Assembly (NCBI RefSeq): GCF_900105325.1
Contig: NZ_FNSU01000003.1
Coordinates: 2,728,001 to 2,792,000 of the forward strand
Origin: Pseudomonas marginalis
GTDB lineage: Bacteria > Pseudomonadota > Gammaproteobacteria > Pseudomonadales > Pseudomonadaceae
Length of the DNA stretch: 64,000 bases
Direction of reading: 5' to 3'
Shown: piece after piece, positions 16,958 to 25,175 of the stretch
Numbering within the stretch: the first letter of the stretch is position 1
Layout of the letters: the number at the start of each line of letters is the position of its first letter
Notes under the pieces: generated by a model
Database searches by the model: none
What the model saw: the letters and a program-made list of their open reading frames with translations, nothing else
What the model was told of the DNA's origin: nothing
Program-made: the position numbers and the translations under genes

Positions 16958-18627
16958 TGAGCCTGCAACTGAGCGTCGCCCACGCCAGCGCCATCGGCCC
17001 ACGGGCGGAAAACCAGGATGCGCTGCGGGTCGTCACCCCCGCAGCGGAACTGGCGGCGAGCAAAGGTTACCTGTGCGCCATGGCCGACGGTGTGAGCCAG
17101 TGCGCCGACGGCGGACTGGCCGCACGCTCGACTTTGCAGGCCCTGGCCCTGGACTACTACGCCACGCCGCAAACCTGGGGTGTGGCACAGGCATTGGAGC
17201 GCTTGCTGCTGGCGCAAAACCGCTGGTTGCAGGCCAATGGCGGCGGCCAGCCGTTGCTGACCACCCTCAGTGCCCTGGTCTTTCGCGGCCAGCGTTTCAC
17301 CCTGGCCCATGTCGGTGATTGCAGGGCGTATCGCTGGCTGGACGGTGAGTTGCAGCGCATCAGCGAAGACCATGTGTGGGAACAACCGGGCATGCAGCAC
17401 GTACTCAAGCGTGCCCTCGGCCTGGATCAGCACCTGGTGCTGGATTTTCTCGACGGTCAATTGCGCGAAGGTGAGTGCTTCCTGCTGCTCAGCGACGGCG
17501 TCTGGGCCACCCTGGGCGATCACAGCATCAGCGCGATCCTGCGCGAACAAACCGACCTGGACCTGGCGGTCACCACGCTGGTCAATGCCGCACACCTGGC
17601 GGGCAGCCAGGACAATGCCAGCGCCTTGCTGGTGCGCATCGACACGCTTGGCGCCGCCACCCTCGGCGACGCCCTGGTGCAATTGCAGCAATGGCCCTTG
17701 CCACCGCTACTGAAATCCGGGCAACGCTTTGAAGGCTGGCAGGTGGACAGCGTGCTGGCGCAAAGCAGGCAGTCGTTGCTGTACCGGGTGCGCGATGCCC
17801 AACAGCAACCCTGGCTGCTGAAAACCTTGCCACTGAGCCGCGACGACGACAGCGACGCCGGCCAGGCATTACTGTCGGAAGAGTGGTTTTTGCGACGGGT
17901 AGCCGGGCGTGCCTTTCCTGAGGTGCACGCCGCCAGCGGGCGCCAGCATTTGTACTACGTCATGCGGGAATATCCGGGGCAAACCCTGGCCGAGCTGTTC
18001 CAGTACCAGGGCCCATTGCCCCTGGCGCAATGGCAGTCCGTCGCCGAGCGTTTGCTGCGCGCAGTCGGCATGCTGCACCGACGGCAGATCCTTCACCGCG
18101 ACATCAAGCCGGAAAACCTGCTGCTGGGGGATGACGGTGAATTGCGCGTGCTGGATTTCGGTCTGGCCTACTGCCCCGGTCTTTCCGAGGACCGGGCCCA
18201 CGTACTGCCCGGCACCCCGAGCTTTATCGCGCCCGAAGCGTTCAATGGCGACCGTCCGACAGCCCAGCAGGATTTGTACAGCGTAGGCGTCACCTTGTAT
18301 TACCTGTTGACCGGGCATTACCCCTACGGGGAAATCGAAGCCTTCCAACGGCCTCGATTTGCCCAGGCTGTCAGCGCCAGCCGCTATCGCCCGGATCTCC
18401 CCGATTGGCTCCCCCTGAGCCTGGAGCGCGCCGTGGCTGCACAGCCGGCGCATCGCTATGAAACCGCCGAGGAATGGCTGCTGGTGCTGGAACAGGCCGA
18501 CCGCCAGGAGCTGAGCATCCGCCCCAGGCCCCTGCTGGAGCGCGAACCATTGAAGGTCTGGCGCACCTTGGGCCTGGTCTCGATGCTGATCAACCTGATT
18601 CTTCTGTATTCACTCTTTCACAACTGA
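16957..18627 (+). CDS. PP2C-type phosphatase fused to Ser/Thr protein kinase
   Basis: A 556-residue fusion. Residues 1-235 form a PP2C-like phosphatase with RAENQD, ADGVSQCADGG, VGDCRAYRW, LLSDGVW and DNAS metal-binding motifs. Residues about 250-510 form an eukaryotic-like kinase with LLKTL lysine, LHRDIKPENLL catalytic loop, VLDFGLAY (DFG) and a GTPSFIAPEA activation segment. A single membrane helix closes the protein (about 533-553), so the enzyme parts face the cytoplasm. Both activities look intact. It is the PA1782 homologue in the nitrate operon, and its targets are unknown. It is translationally coupled to the transporter. Confidence 0.9.
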   Translation: MSLQLSVAHASAIGPRAENQDALRVVTPAAELAASKGYLCAMADGVSQCADGGLAARSTLQALALDYYATPQTWGVAQALERLLLAQNRWLQANGGGQPLLTTLSALVFRGQRFTLAHVGDCRAYRWLDGELQRISEDHVWEQPGMQHVLKRALGLDQHLVLDFLDGQLREGECFLLLSDGVWATLGDHSISAILREQTDLDLAVTTLVNAAHLAGSQDNASALLVRIDTLGAATLGDALVQLQQWPLPPLLKSGQRFEGWQVDSVLAQSRQSLLYRVRDAQQQPWLLKTLPLSRDDDSDAGQALLSEEWFLRRVAGRAFPEVHAASGRQHLYYVMREYPGQTLAELFQYQGPLPLAQWQSVAERLLRAVGMLHRRQILHRDIKPENLLLGDDGELRVLDFGLAYCPGLSEDRAHVLPGTPSFIAPEAFNGDRPTAQQDLYSVGVTLYYLLTGHYPYGEIEAFQRPRFAQAVSASRYRPDLPDWLPLSLERAVAAQPAHRYETAEEWLLVLEQADRQELSIRPRPLLEREPLKVWRTLGLVSMLINLILLYSLFHN

Positions 18628-18653
18628 CGTCAGCTCTAGACGAGGAAAAACCC

Positions 18654-19397
18654 ATGAACGCAAAAGTCTGGCTGGTGGGCGCGGGCCCTGGCGATCCGGA
18701 GCTGTTGACCCTCAAGGCTGTACGGGCCCTGCACGAAGCCGATGTGGTACTGATCGATGACCTGGTCAACCCCGCAGTGCTGGAGCACTGCGCGGAGGCA
18801 CGGGTGATCACGGTCGGCAAACGCGGCGGCTGCCGCTCGACCCCGCAGGACTTTATCCACCGCCTGATGCTGCGTTACGCCCGCCAAGGCAAGTGCGTAG
18901 TGCGGCTGAAAGGGGGTGACCCGTGCATTTTCGGCCGCGGTGGCGAAGAAGCCGTGTGGCTGCGCGAACGCGGCGTCGAGGTAGAGTTGGTCAACGGGAT
19001 CACCGCCGGGCTGGCGGGGGCAACGAATTGCGCGATTCCACTGACGTTGCGTGGCGTCAGCCGCGGTGTGACCCTGGTCACGGCCCATACCCAGGACGAC
19101 AGCAGCCTTAATTGGCGCGCATTGGCCGAGGGCGGGACGACATTGGTGGTGTATATGGGAGTGGCCAAGCTGGAGGAGATTCGCCAGCAATTGCTCGAAG
19201 GCGGGATGGCGACAGATATGCCGGTGGCAATGATCGAAAACGCCTCATTGCTCCAACAGCGCGAATGCCGCAGTGAGCTGTCGCGGATGCACGAAGACGC
19301 ACAGGCATTTGCCTTGAAGAGCCCGGCGATTCTGGTGATCGGCCATGTTGCGGCCGCCGAGCAGACGGCTTATGTCGCTGCCGCAGTCAGCGCCTGA
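18654..19397 (+). CDS. cobA: Uroporphyrinogen-III C-methyltransferase
   Basis: A 247-residue SUMT that doubly methylates uroporphyrinogen III with SAM to precorrin-2, the precursor of siroheme (used by nitrite and sulfite reductases). Motifs: VGAGPGDPELLTLKA near the N-terminus, VRLKGGDPCIFGRGGEE, and GITAGLAGA. The start has a GAGGAAAAACCC ribosome site. In PAO1 order this gene is separated from the kinase gene by nirB, nirD and nasC; here only 26 bp separate them. A terminator shared with oprF follows. Confidence 0.93.
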   Translation: MNAKVWLVGAGPGDPELLTLKAVRALHEADVVLIDDLVNPAVLEHCAEARVITVGKRGGCRSTPQDFIHRLMLRYARQGKCVVRLKGGDPCIFGRGGEEAVWLRERGVEVELVNGITAGLAGATNCAIPLTLRGVSRGVTLVTAHTQDDSSLNWRALAEGGTTLVVYMGVAKLEEIRQQLLEGGMATDMPVAMIENASLLQQRECRSELSRMHEDAQAFALKSPAILVIGHVAAAEQTAYVAAAVSA

Positions 19398-19411
19398 GGC
19401 AAATTCCAAGC

Positions 19412-19440
19412 AAAAAAAACCCGGCCGAGGCCGGGTTTCT
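19412..19440. terminator. Bidirectional terminator between cobA and oprF
   Basis: AACCCGGCC and GGCCGGGTT form a 9-bp stem around GA. An A-run precedes and a T-rich stretch follows, so it can serve both convergent genes. Confidence 0.9.
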
Positions 19441-19455
19441 TCTACATCTCAGTAA

Positions 19456-20436
19456 TTACTGAGCGGTAGCTTCAACCGACGCTTCTACGCGACGGTTAAC
19501 AGCACGACCAGCTTCAGTTGCGTTGTCAGCAACTGGGCGGGATTCGCCATAACCTACAGCAGTTACACGGCTAGGAGCCACGCCGTCTTTAACCAAGACT
19601 TGCTTAACAGCGTCAGCACGACGCTGGGACAGCTTCTGGTTGTAGGCGTCTGGACCTACGGAGTCAGTGTGACCAGCAACTTCTACGTTGGTAGCTGGGT
19701 ACTGAGCCATGAAGTCGGCCAGGTTTTTCACGTCGCCGTAGCTGTTAGGCTTAACAACGGCCTTGTCGAAGTCGAACTTAACGTCCAGCTCAACACGAAC
19801 AACCTGGGCAACTGGAGCTTCTGGCTCTGGAGTTGGCTCTGGAGCTGGTGCTGGGGTAGGAGCTGGAGCAGCTGCGCCAGCGTTACCGCCGAAGTTCACG
19901 CCCAGGCCAACCAGTGCGGAGTAGTCCCACTTGCCGTTGTCCAGACCGTAGTCAGCTTCAACACCGGCACGAGCGTACAGGTTGTTGGTGAAGTAGTACT
20001 TCACGCCGGTACCAACGGTAGCGAAGGTAGTCTGGTCGCGACCGCTGTGGCCGTCAGCCTGAACGTTGGTACGGCTCTGGTGACCGAAGCCGCCTTCTAC
20101 GTATGGACGCAGGCTGTCTACGCCAGCTTGACCGAAGTGATACTGGGCAACCAGGCTGCCGGTATCGCCTTTGATCTTCTGGTTACCAGTACCGTCGTTC
20201 GAACGGGTGTGGTTGGTCTTGTCGTAGGACAGGTTCAAGGACAGGTCGTCGGTCAGGAAGTAACCGATGCGAGCGCCAGGATTGAAGCCGTCTTCGATGT
20301 GCTTGACGCTATCGTTGTACTGCTTCTTGTAGAACAGCTCGCCTTCAACTGCGCCTTGGCCTTGTGCCAGAACGCCGAAAGAAGTAGCGGCAATAAGAGA
20401 ACCAATGGCCAAGCCCAAGGTGTTTTTCAGTTTCAT
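19456..20436 (-). CDS. oprF: Major outer-membrane porin OprF (OmpA family)
   Basis: A 326-residue outer-membrane protein. A signal peptide (about 1-24) precedes an eight-strand beta-barrel (about 25-185), a Pro/Ala-rich linker (about 190-212) and an OmpA-like peptidoglycan-binding domain with NVEVAGHTDSVGPDAYNQKLSQ and AVGYGESRP. It is the main structural porin of Pseudomonas. It lies directly downstream of sigX, whose product is known to drive oprF transcription in this genus. Codon use is strongly biased, as for a highly expressed gene. Confidence 0.96.
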   Translation of the reverse strand: MKLKNTLGLAIGSLIAATSFGVLAQGQGAVEGELFYKKQYNDSVKHIEDGFNPGARIGYFLTDDLSLNLSYDKTNHTRSNDGTGNQKIKGDTGSLVAQYHFGQAGVDSLRPYVEGGFGHQSRTNVQADGHSGRDQTTFATVGTGVKYYFTNNLYARAGVEADYGLDNGKWDYSALVGLGVNFGGNAGAAAPAPTPAPAPEPTPEPEAPVAQVVRVELDVKFDFDKAVVKPNSYGDVKNLADFMAQYPATNVEVAGHTDSVGPDAYNQKLSQRRADAVKQVLVKDGVAPSRVTAVGYGESRPVADNATEAGRAVNRRVEASVEATAQ

Positions 20437-20543
20437 CCGTTAAATCCCCATCTGGTGATTGTAAAGCAGTCCCACAAACCGGGGGACAACTCGGCGACAA
20501 GTCTAACAGAACTTGCCTACACGTAAGAGATATTTGCCACGCA

Positions 20544-21134
20544 CTAAGTTTCAGTCTCGCCCGCAAATTTCTCACGTAATTTATCTAGAGCACGCTTGTA
20601 ACGCATTTTTGTAGCACTCAAACCCATGTGCATGATGTCAGCGATTTCCTGGAACTCCAGCTCTGCGACAAATCGTAGCACCAGAATTTCCCGGTCAATC
20701 GGGTTCACATACACCAGCCAGCGATCAAGTCCGCCCTTCTCCTCGGGTGCCGGCGCCTTTTCTTCAGACGCCTCCTCAAGGGGGTCCAGACTCAAGGCGT
20801 CCATCAAGCGACGCTTTCGCCGTTCCTTCCGATACTGCGTGATGCACTCGTTGTAGGTGATGCTGTACAGCCACGTCTTGAACTTCGATTTGCCCTCGAA
20901 GTTCTTCAGGCCGTACAGCACCTTGAGCATCACTTCCTGACAGACATCATCCGCATCTCTATCGTTCCCTAAATACCTTGAACAAACGTTGAACAGAGTG
21001 CGTTGATATCTGCGCATCAATTCTTCATACGCGCGAGTTACGTGAAACAGCTCCGTGTGTGCGCGCGCGACCAACTCCTCATCAGAGAGCTCACGGGGGT
21101 CATAGCGCGTGGACAGCGTTTGGGCTTTATTCAA
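20544..21134 (-). CDS. sigX: ECF sigma factor SigX
   Basis: A 196-residue extracytoplasmic-function sigma factor. Region 2 (about 35-105) contains DADDVCQEVMLKVL and FKTWLYSITYNECI; region 4 (about 140-190) contains FQEIADIMHMGLSATKMRYKRALDKL. SigX controls oprF, the neighbouring cmpX locus and membrane-fluidity genes in Pseudomonas. No anti-sigma factor gene is adjacent; the neighbour is the MscS-type channel CmpX. Confidence 0.95.
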   Translation of the reverse strand: MNKAQTLSTRYDPRELSDEELVARAHTELFHVTRAYEELMRRYQRTLFNVCSRYLGNDRDADDVCQEVMLKVLYGLKNFEGKSKFKTWLYSITYNECITQYRKERRKRRLMDALSLDPLEEASEEKAPAPEEKGGLDRWLVYVNPIDREILVLRFVAELEFQEIADIMHMGLSATKMRYKRALDKLREKFAGETET

Positions 21135-21221
21135 AACAAGTCGTGCCGACAGTCAGGTCAATGTCCGCTACAGCCCGGTCAGCCGGGCTTGCGGCGGCGT
21201 ACATTAGCAGGGTTTACCGGG

Positions 21222-22046
21222 TTAGCGGCTACTGACCTGCTGCTCGAGGAGAATCCGATTGGACAGCGACACCAGGTCGCCGTCATCGGTCAGCACCGTC
21301 GTCTTGACTGTGCCGATCTCCTCGATTTGCCCTTCGACCTCGCCCACACGCACCTGTTGCCCAACCTGATACAACTCACGCACATAGATTCCCGCGAGAA
21401 TCTGGCCGGCAATTTCCCGGCTTCCCAAGCCCATGGCCAGCGCAACGGCCAGACCAACGGTAATCAAAACGATGACGATCACGTGGTTGAGCAGGTCAGT
21501 CTTGACCTCCAACTGGCTGATCGCGACCGAAATACTGATGATGATCACCAACCCCTGGGCGATACGCCCCAGGCCAGCGGCATAATCCAACCCCACACCT
21601 TCAGCGGCGCCGCGCACCAGCCCATTGGCCAGTTGAGCAAGCAAAACGCCTACGAGAAGCACCAGCGCGCCGCCGAAAACCTTCGGCAAATACAGCGCCA
21701 GCATGTCGAGCGTAGCTGAAACTCGCTCAAGTCCAAGGGATTGCGCCGCAGAAACCAGAAAAATCAGCAAAACAAACCAATAGACGATCTTGCCGATCAA
21801 CGTGGAGATCGGCACCTGCAACCCGGCGCGGCCCAGCAGCTTGGTCAGGCCAGTGCCGGCCATCAGGCGGTCAAGGCCCAGTTTCGCGAGCAATTTGGAC
21901 AGCAGGGTGTCGAGCAGCTTGGCCACGACAAAGCCCAGCAACACCAGGACCAGGGCACCAAACAGGTTGGGGATGAAATTCGCCACCTTGGTCCACAATG
22001 CGGTCATCGCGGTGACCAGGCTCTGGGTCCAGAGATCAAGTTCCAT
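21222..22046 (-). CDS. cmpX: CmpX, MscS-type mechanosensitive channel protein
   Basis: A 274-residue inner-membrane protein with about four N-terminal membrane helices (LFGALVLVLLGFVVAKLLDTLL and others) and a C-terminal MscS beta domain including GREIAGQILAGIYVRELYQVGQQVRVGEVEGQIEEIG. It is the homologue of PA1775, linked to SigX activity and cell-wall stress. A TTG at 22052 opens the frame, but the ATG at 22046 with upstream AAGG is preferred. It begins 2 nt after the crfX stop, so the two are coupled. Confidence 0.9.
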   Translation of the reverse strand: MELDLWTQSLVTAMTALWTKVANFIPNLFGALVLVLLGFVVAKLLDTLLSKLLAKLGLDRLMAGTGLTKLLGRAGLQVPISTLIGKIVYWFVLLIFLVSAAQSLGLERVSATLDMLALYLPKVFGGALVLLVGVLLAQLANGLVRGAAEGVGLDYAAGLGRIAQGLVIIISISVAISQLEVKTDLLNHVIVIVLITVGLAVALAMGLGSREIAGQILAGIYVRELYQVGQQVRVGEVEGQIEEIGTVKTTVLTDDGDLVSLSNRILLEQQVSSR

Positions 22047-22048
22047 AT

Positions 22049-22294
22049 TCAATCAGCCTTATCAGCAGTGCGAGCAAGAGGTTTACGACGGGAAACCGGC
22101 GACACGTGGGCCGAACCGTTGTTCAGGGCCATCATCAACGCCGGCATCCAGCGGCCGAGCAGACCGAACAGGTCACCCGCGCCCACCTGGCGGTTAGCGG
22201 TTTTCAATACGCGGCCCAGGCAGGCATCGTCGTCACGGTTGGACGGCGAGGCATTGAGCATGTCACGCAAAGACTGTTCGAACGGATCGTGCAT
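22049..22294 (-). CDS. crfX: CrfX small conserved protein
   Basis: An 81-residue soluble protein corresponding to PA1774. It begins MHDPFEQSLRDMLNASP and has no membrane segment or known enzymatic motif. Its role is not established beyond membership in the sigX-cmpX-crfX-cmaX region. The ATG at 22294 has a GAGAGG ribosome site, so the upstream in-frame start at 22309 was rejected. Its stop lies 2 nt before cmpX. Confidence 0.82.
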   Translation of the reverse strand: MHDPFEQSLRDMLNASPSNRDDDACLGRVLKTANRQVGAGDLFGLLGRWMPALMMALNNGSAHVSPVSRRKPLARTADKAD

Positions 22295-22380
22295 AAAGAC
22301 CTCTCGCAAGTGTTTTAAAAGACGAGGGTAAAATTCCTGGGGTCACATAGGCCCCTTCCTACGTTCAGGTCATATTCAGC

Positions 22381-23376
22381 TCAAACCCAGCGCAATCGTC
22401 GAAACAGCCACCATTGTCCGAGTGCCACCGAGACCATCAACAGGCATGCAATCACGAATCCGTAGGGGCTGGCGGAGAACGGTATCCCCCCCACATTTAT
22501 ACCCAGCAAACCGGTCAGGAAACTCATCGGCAGGAAGATTCCCGTGATGATCCCGAAGCGGTACATGGTGCGGTTCATGCGCACGCTCAAGCGCCGGTCT
22601 TCGGCCTCAAGCACAAGCCCCACGCGCTCCCGGGTCAATTCGAGCTCTTCCAGGTAGCGGGTCAGGCTGTTGTTCAATTCGTTCCAGTAGTCGGCATCGT
22701 CGTCACAGAACCACGGCAATTTTATCCGCGTGAGCTGGGCAAAAATATCCCGCTGCGGCGACAGGAAACGCTTGAGCCCGGCCGCTCGGCGACGGATCTG
22801 CAAAACACTGCCATGTTCAGGTGTATACCGTTCGTCGGTATCGAGTTTTTCTTCCTCCGCATCGACGATTTCCGACAAATCCGTGACCAGATCCTGGACC
22901 TTGTTGGTCAGGTACTGCGCCATATAAAGGATGAGCTCCGAAGCGGTTTTCGGCCCCTTGCCATCCGCCAACTGCACCAGCAGTTCATCGGTGGCGCGCA
23001 ACGGGCGCAGACGCAGGGAGATCACGCGGCTGGCGGCAGCGAAGATACGTACCGAGACCATGTCTTCCGGCTCGGCCCCCGGGTTGAGGTTGACCCCGCG
23101 CAGGAACAGCAGCAACTCGGCATCCGGCAGCGGCAACAGGCGTGGGCGGGTGTTCTCCTCCAGCAGCAGGTCACAGGCGAATTCGCTCAAGCCACTGGAT
23201 TTGCGCAGCCAGGTCTGGGTCTGGGGATGGCTGCGATCCCAGTGCAGCCACAGGCTTTCCTGGGGCTGCAGTTGCAAGTCGTCGAGCTCAGTCCGGGCAA
23301 TCGAACGCGCACCGCCTTTACCGTCCAGCACCAGGGCATGCACCAGCCCCCACTGCGCGTTTTCTTCCTCGAACAT
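22381..23376 (-). CDS. cmaX: CmaX, CorA/ZntB-family divalent cation transporter
   Basis: A 331-residue 2-TM-GxN transporter with a long cytoplasmic alpha/beta and coiled-coil N-terminal domain (1-265) and two C-terminal membrane helices. The pore motif reads GINVGG rather than the GMN of classical CorA, which is the ZntB-like variant, so zinc or proton-coupled cation transport is possible. It is the PA1773 homologue. The start is the ATG at 23376, just after a GGGGTGAGG; a GTG at 23382 is a weaker choice. Confidence 0.9.
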   Translation of the reverse strand: MFEEENAQWGLVHALVLDGKGGARSIARTELDDLQLQPQESLWLHWDRSHPQTQTWLRKSSGLSEFACDLLLEENTRPRLLPLPDAELLLFLRGVNLNPGAEPEDMVSVRIFAAASRVISLRLRPLRATDELLVQLADGKGPKTASELILYMAQYLTNKVQDLVTDLSEIVDAEEEKLDTDERYTPEHGSVLQIRRRAAGLKRFLSPQRDIFAQLTRIKLPWFCDDDADYWNELNNSLTRYLEELELTRERVGLVLEAEDRRLSVRMNRTMYRFGIITGIFLPMSFLTGLLGINVGGIPFSASPYGFVIACLLMVSVALGQWWLFRRLRWV

Positions 23377-23401
23377 CCTCACCCCTGTCGGTTATTGCGG
23401 T

Positions 23402-23893
23402 TTATTCAGGCATCTGCAGCGGGCTTGGCGAGACGATCACGCCATTATTGTCGGCGTAGATGTACTCACCCGGGCGGAACGTCACACCCGCAAATGTCAC
23501 CACGACGTTCAGGTCGCCGATGCCGCGCTTATCGGTTTTCATCGGATGACTGGCCAGCGCCTGTACCCCAAGGTCGGTCTGGGCGATCACATCGACGTCA
23601 CGGATGCAGCCATAGATCACCAACCCTTCCCAACCGTTCTTCGCGGCTTTCTCGGCGATCATGTCGCCCAGAAGCGCGCGGCGCAGGGAACCACCACCGT
23701 CGACCACCAGCACCTTGCCGGCGCCCGGCTGGTCGGCCTGCTCCTTGACGAGGGAGTTATCTTCGAAACATTTGATGGTGACAATCTCGCCGCCGAAGGA
23801 ATCTCGGCCGCCGAAGTTGCTGAACATCGGCTCGACTACCTGCACCAGGTCCGGGTAGGCGTCGCACAGGTCGGGGGTCACGTAATGGTTCAT
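23402..23893 (-). CDS. rraA: RraA-family protein (putative 4-hydroxy-4-methyl-2-oxoglutarate aldolase / RNase E inhibitor-like)
   Basis: A 163-residue protein of the RraA fold with TPDLCDAYPD, FGGRDSFGGEIVTIKCFEDNSLVKE, VVDGGGSLRRALLGDMIAE and the GCIRDVD motif. Family members either inhibit RNase E or act as class II pyruvate aldolases; the G-x20-R-D motif needed for aldolase activity is present (GDMIAE...RDVD). The upstream extension to 23938 was rejected because the ATG at 23893 has an AGGAA ribosome site and gives the normal length. Confidence 0.9.
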   Translation of the reverse strand: MNHYVTPDLCDAYPDLVQVVEPMFSNFGGRDSFGGEIVTIKCFEDNSLVKEQADQPGAGKVLVVDGGGSLRRALLGDMIAEKAAKNGWEGLVIYGCIRDVDVIAQTDLGVQALASHPMKTDKRGIGDLNVVVTFAGVTFRPGEYIYADNNGVIVSPSPLQMPE

Positions 23894-24081
23894 TGAAAAA
23901 TTCCTTTCCGCCAAAGAAGTGTCTTTCGAAAGAAGCACCAGCCGGAGCCGGTGCGCAACATCCCATTCGCTTCATCGCAACGCAATAACCACTGCGCGAC
24001 TGAATATGACCAGAAGCGTTTAACGCGTCATATATTAGCCGCAACCACACACGAGCGAAACGCCCTTGGCAGAGCCCTGGG

Positions 24082-25071
24082 TCAAACTACGACCAATGCC
24101 TCGGGCTTGGCAGCCAATAAAGGTGTCAGCGGGTCGTTCAACCATTGCTCAACCAGCGGCCAGACCTCGGCCTGGGCGGCCTTGCTGACGAGCATTTCCA
24201 CATGTCCGAAATCACCGCTAAACCCTTGCTGGCGCCCCAGGCACAGGTACTGACGGTGCTCGGAGCCGATCTGCTCGAACAGCTTACGGCACGCCCAGTC
24301 CGGATCCTGCCGGTCGCCCGCCGCGCTGACGGCCAGCAGCGGCACATCGACGTCCGCCAGGCCTTTCCACCAATCGCGCTTACCCTCGCCAAAGCGACCG
24401 AACAGGCCATTCCAGCGCATGGCTTCGATCAGCACGCCGGCCGGTTCGTCCTCCGGGCCCCGCTTGAGCCGCGAGCCGGACACTGCGCCGAAGCGCTTCA
24501 ACAGCAGACGGCCGGTCCACTCCACTGGAGGAAGTTTCAAGGGCCAGTGGCTGCGACTGACCTGACAGCCAAACAGTGCCACCGAGGCCACTGCCGGCGC
24601 GCCAAGGTACTGCCCACCCAGGGCCGCCGCCAGGGTTGTAGCGCCGAGAGAATGCCCCATCCAATGGGGAATCTGCGCACTTTGCTCACGCACAAAGGCA
24701 CCAATGGCCGGCAGATCGTAACGCGCGTAGTCGGCGACGCGGTTGCTGGCGTAGTCCTGGTTGCGCCGGGACAGCCCATGACCGCGCATTTCCGGGATCC
24801 ACACATCGAACCCCTGGCGGGCCAGGTAGGCGCCCAGGCCGATCCCCTTGGGCGAATACCAGAAACGCCGGTTGGAAAAACTGCCGTGCAACAAAATAAC
24901 CGGGATGCCCCGGTTTTCCGGGACATCGGCCAGGCCCAAACGGGTCACCGCCAGCTCGACGGTACCGTCGGGGCTGTTACCGGGCTTGAGGCGATACACG
25001 TCTTCACTCAGGTCGCCACGACGCTCAGCGCTGATCAGGGCGACAGGAAACAGGTTGCTGCTGCTTTGCAT
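24082..25071 (-). CDS. Alpha/beta hydrolase, esterase-like (PA1771 homologue)
   Basis: A 329-residue alpha/beta-hydrolase. The oxyanion-hole region is LLHGSFSNRRFW, the nucleophile elbow is GHSLG, and a late FGHVEM supplies a plausible catalytic histidine; DRQDPDW may carry the acid. No signal peptide is present, so it is likely cytoplasmic. Substrate is unknown. The start at 25071 (MQSSSNLFPVALIS) was chosen over the upstream in-frame ATG because the extension crosses the promoter region. It keeps the conserved position between rraA and ppsA. Confidence 0.82.
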   Translation of the reverse strand: MQSSSNLFPVALISAERRGDLSEDVYRLKPGNSPDGTVELAVTRLGLADVPENRGIPVILLHGSFSNRRFWYSPKGIGLGAYLARQGFDVWIPEMRGHGLSRRNQDYASNRVADYARYDLPAIGAFVREQSAQIPHWMGHSLGATTLAAALGGQYLGAPAVASVALFGCQVSRSHWPLKLPPVEWTGRLLLKRFGAVSGSRLKRGPEDEPAGVLIEAMRWNGLFGRFGEGKRDWWKGLADVDVPLLAVSAAGDRQDPDWACRKLFEQIGSEHRQYLCLGRQQGFSGDFGHVEMLVSKAAQAEVWPLVEQWLNDPLTPLLAAKPEALVVV

Positions 25072-25130
25072 AATGCTCTTGCACAAAAAAGGGCGACGTC
25101 CGCAAGGATTCCGCCCTGTACAGATAAGAA

Positions 25131-25158
25131 TGCCGGTCACCCTGACGGGGGACCGGCA
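25131..25158 (-). terminator. ppsA: Terminator-like hairpin after ppsA
   Basis: TGCCGGTC and GACCGGCA pair as an 8-bp stem just past the ppsA stop. On the minus strand it is followed by TTCTTATC, a short T-rich tract, so it is a modest intrinsic terminator. Confidence 0.6.
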
Positions 25159-25175
25159 CTTTTGACATGGCGACC

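Noticed and set aside
19600..20526. 308-codon plus-strand frame opposite oprF
   Set aside because: Shadow arising from the strong codon bias of oprF; many Val/Gly/Leu residues and no domain.
22414..23748. 444-codon plus-strand frame opposite cmaX and rraA
   Set aside because: Crosses two conserved minus-strand genes and shows no family features.
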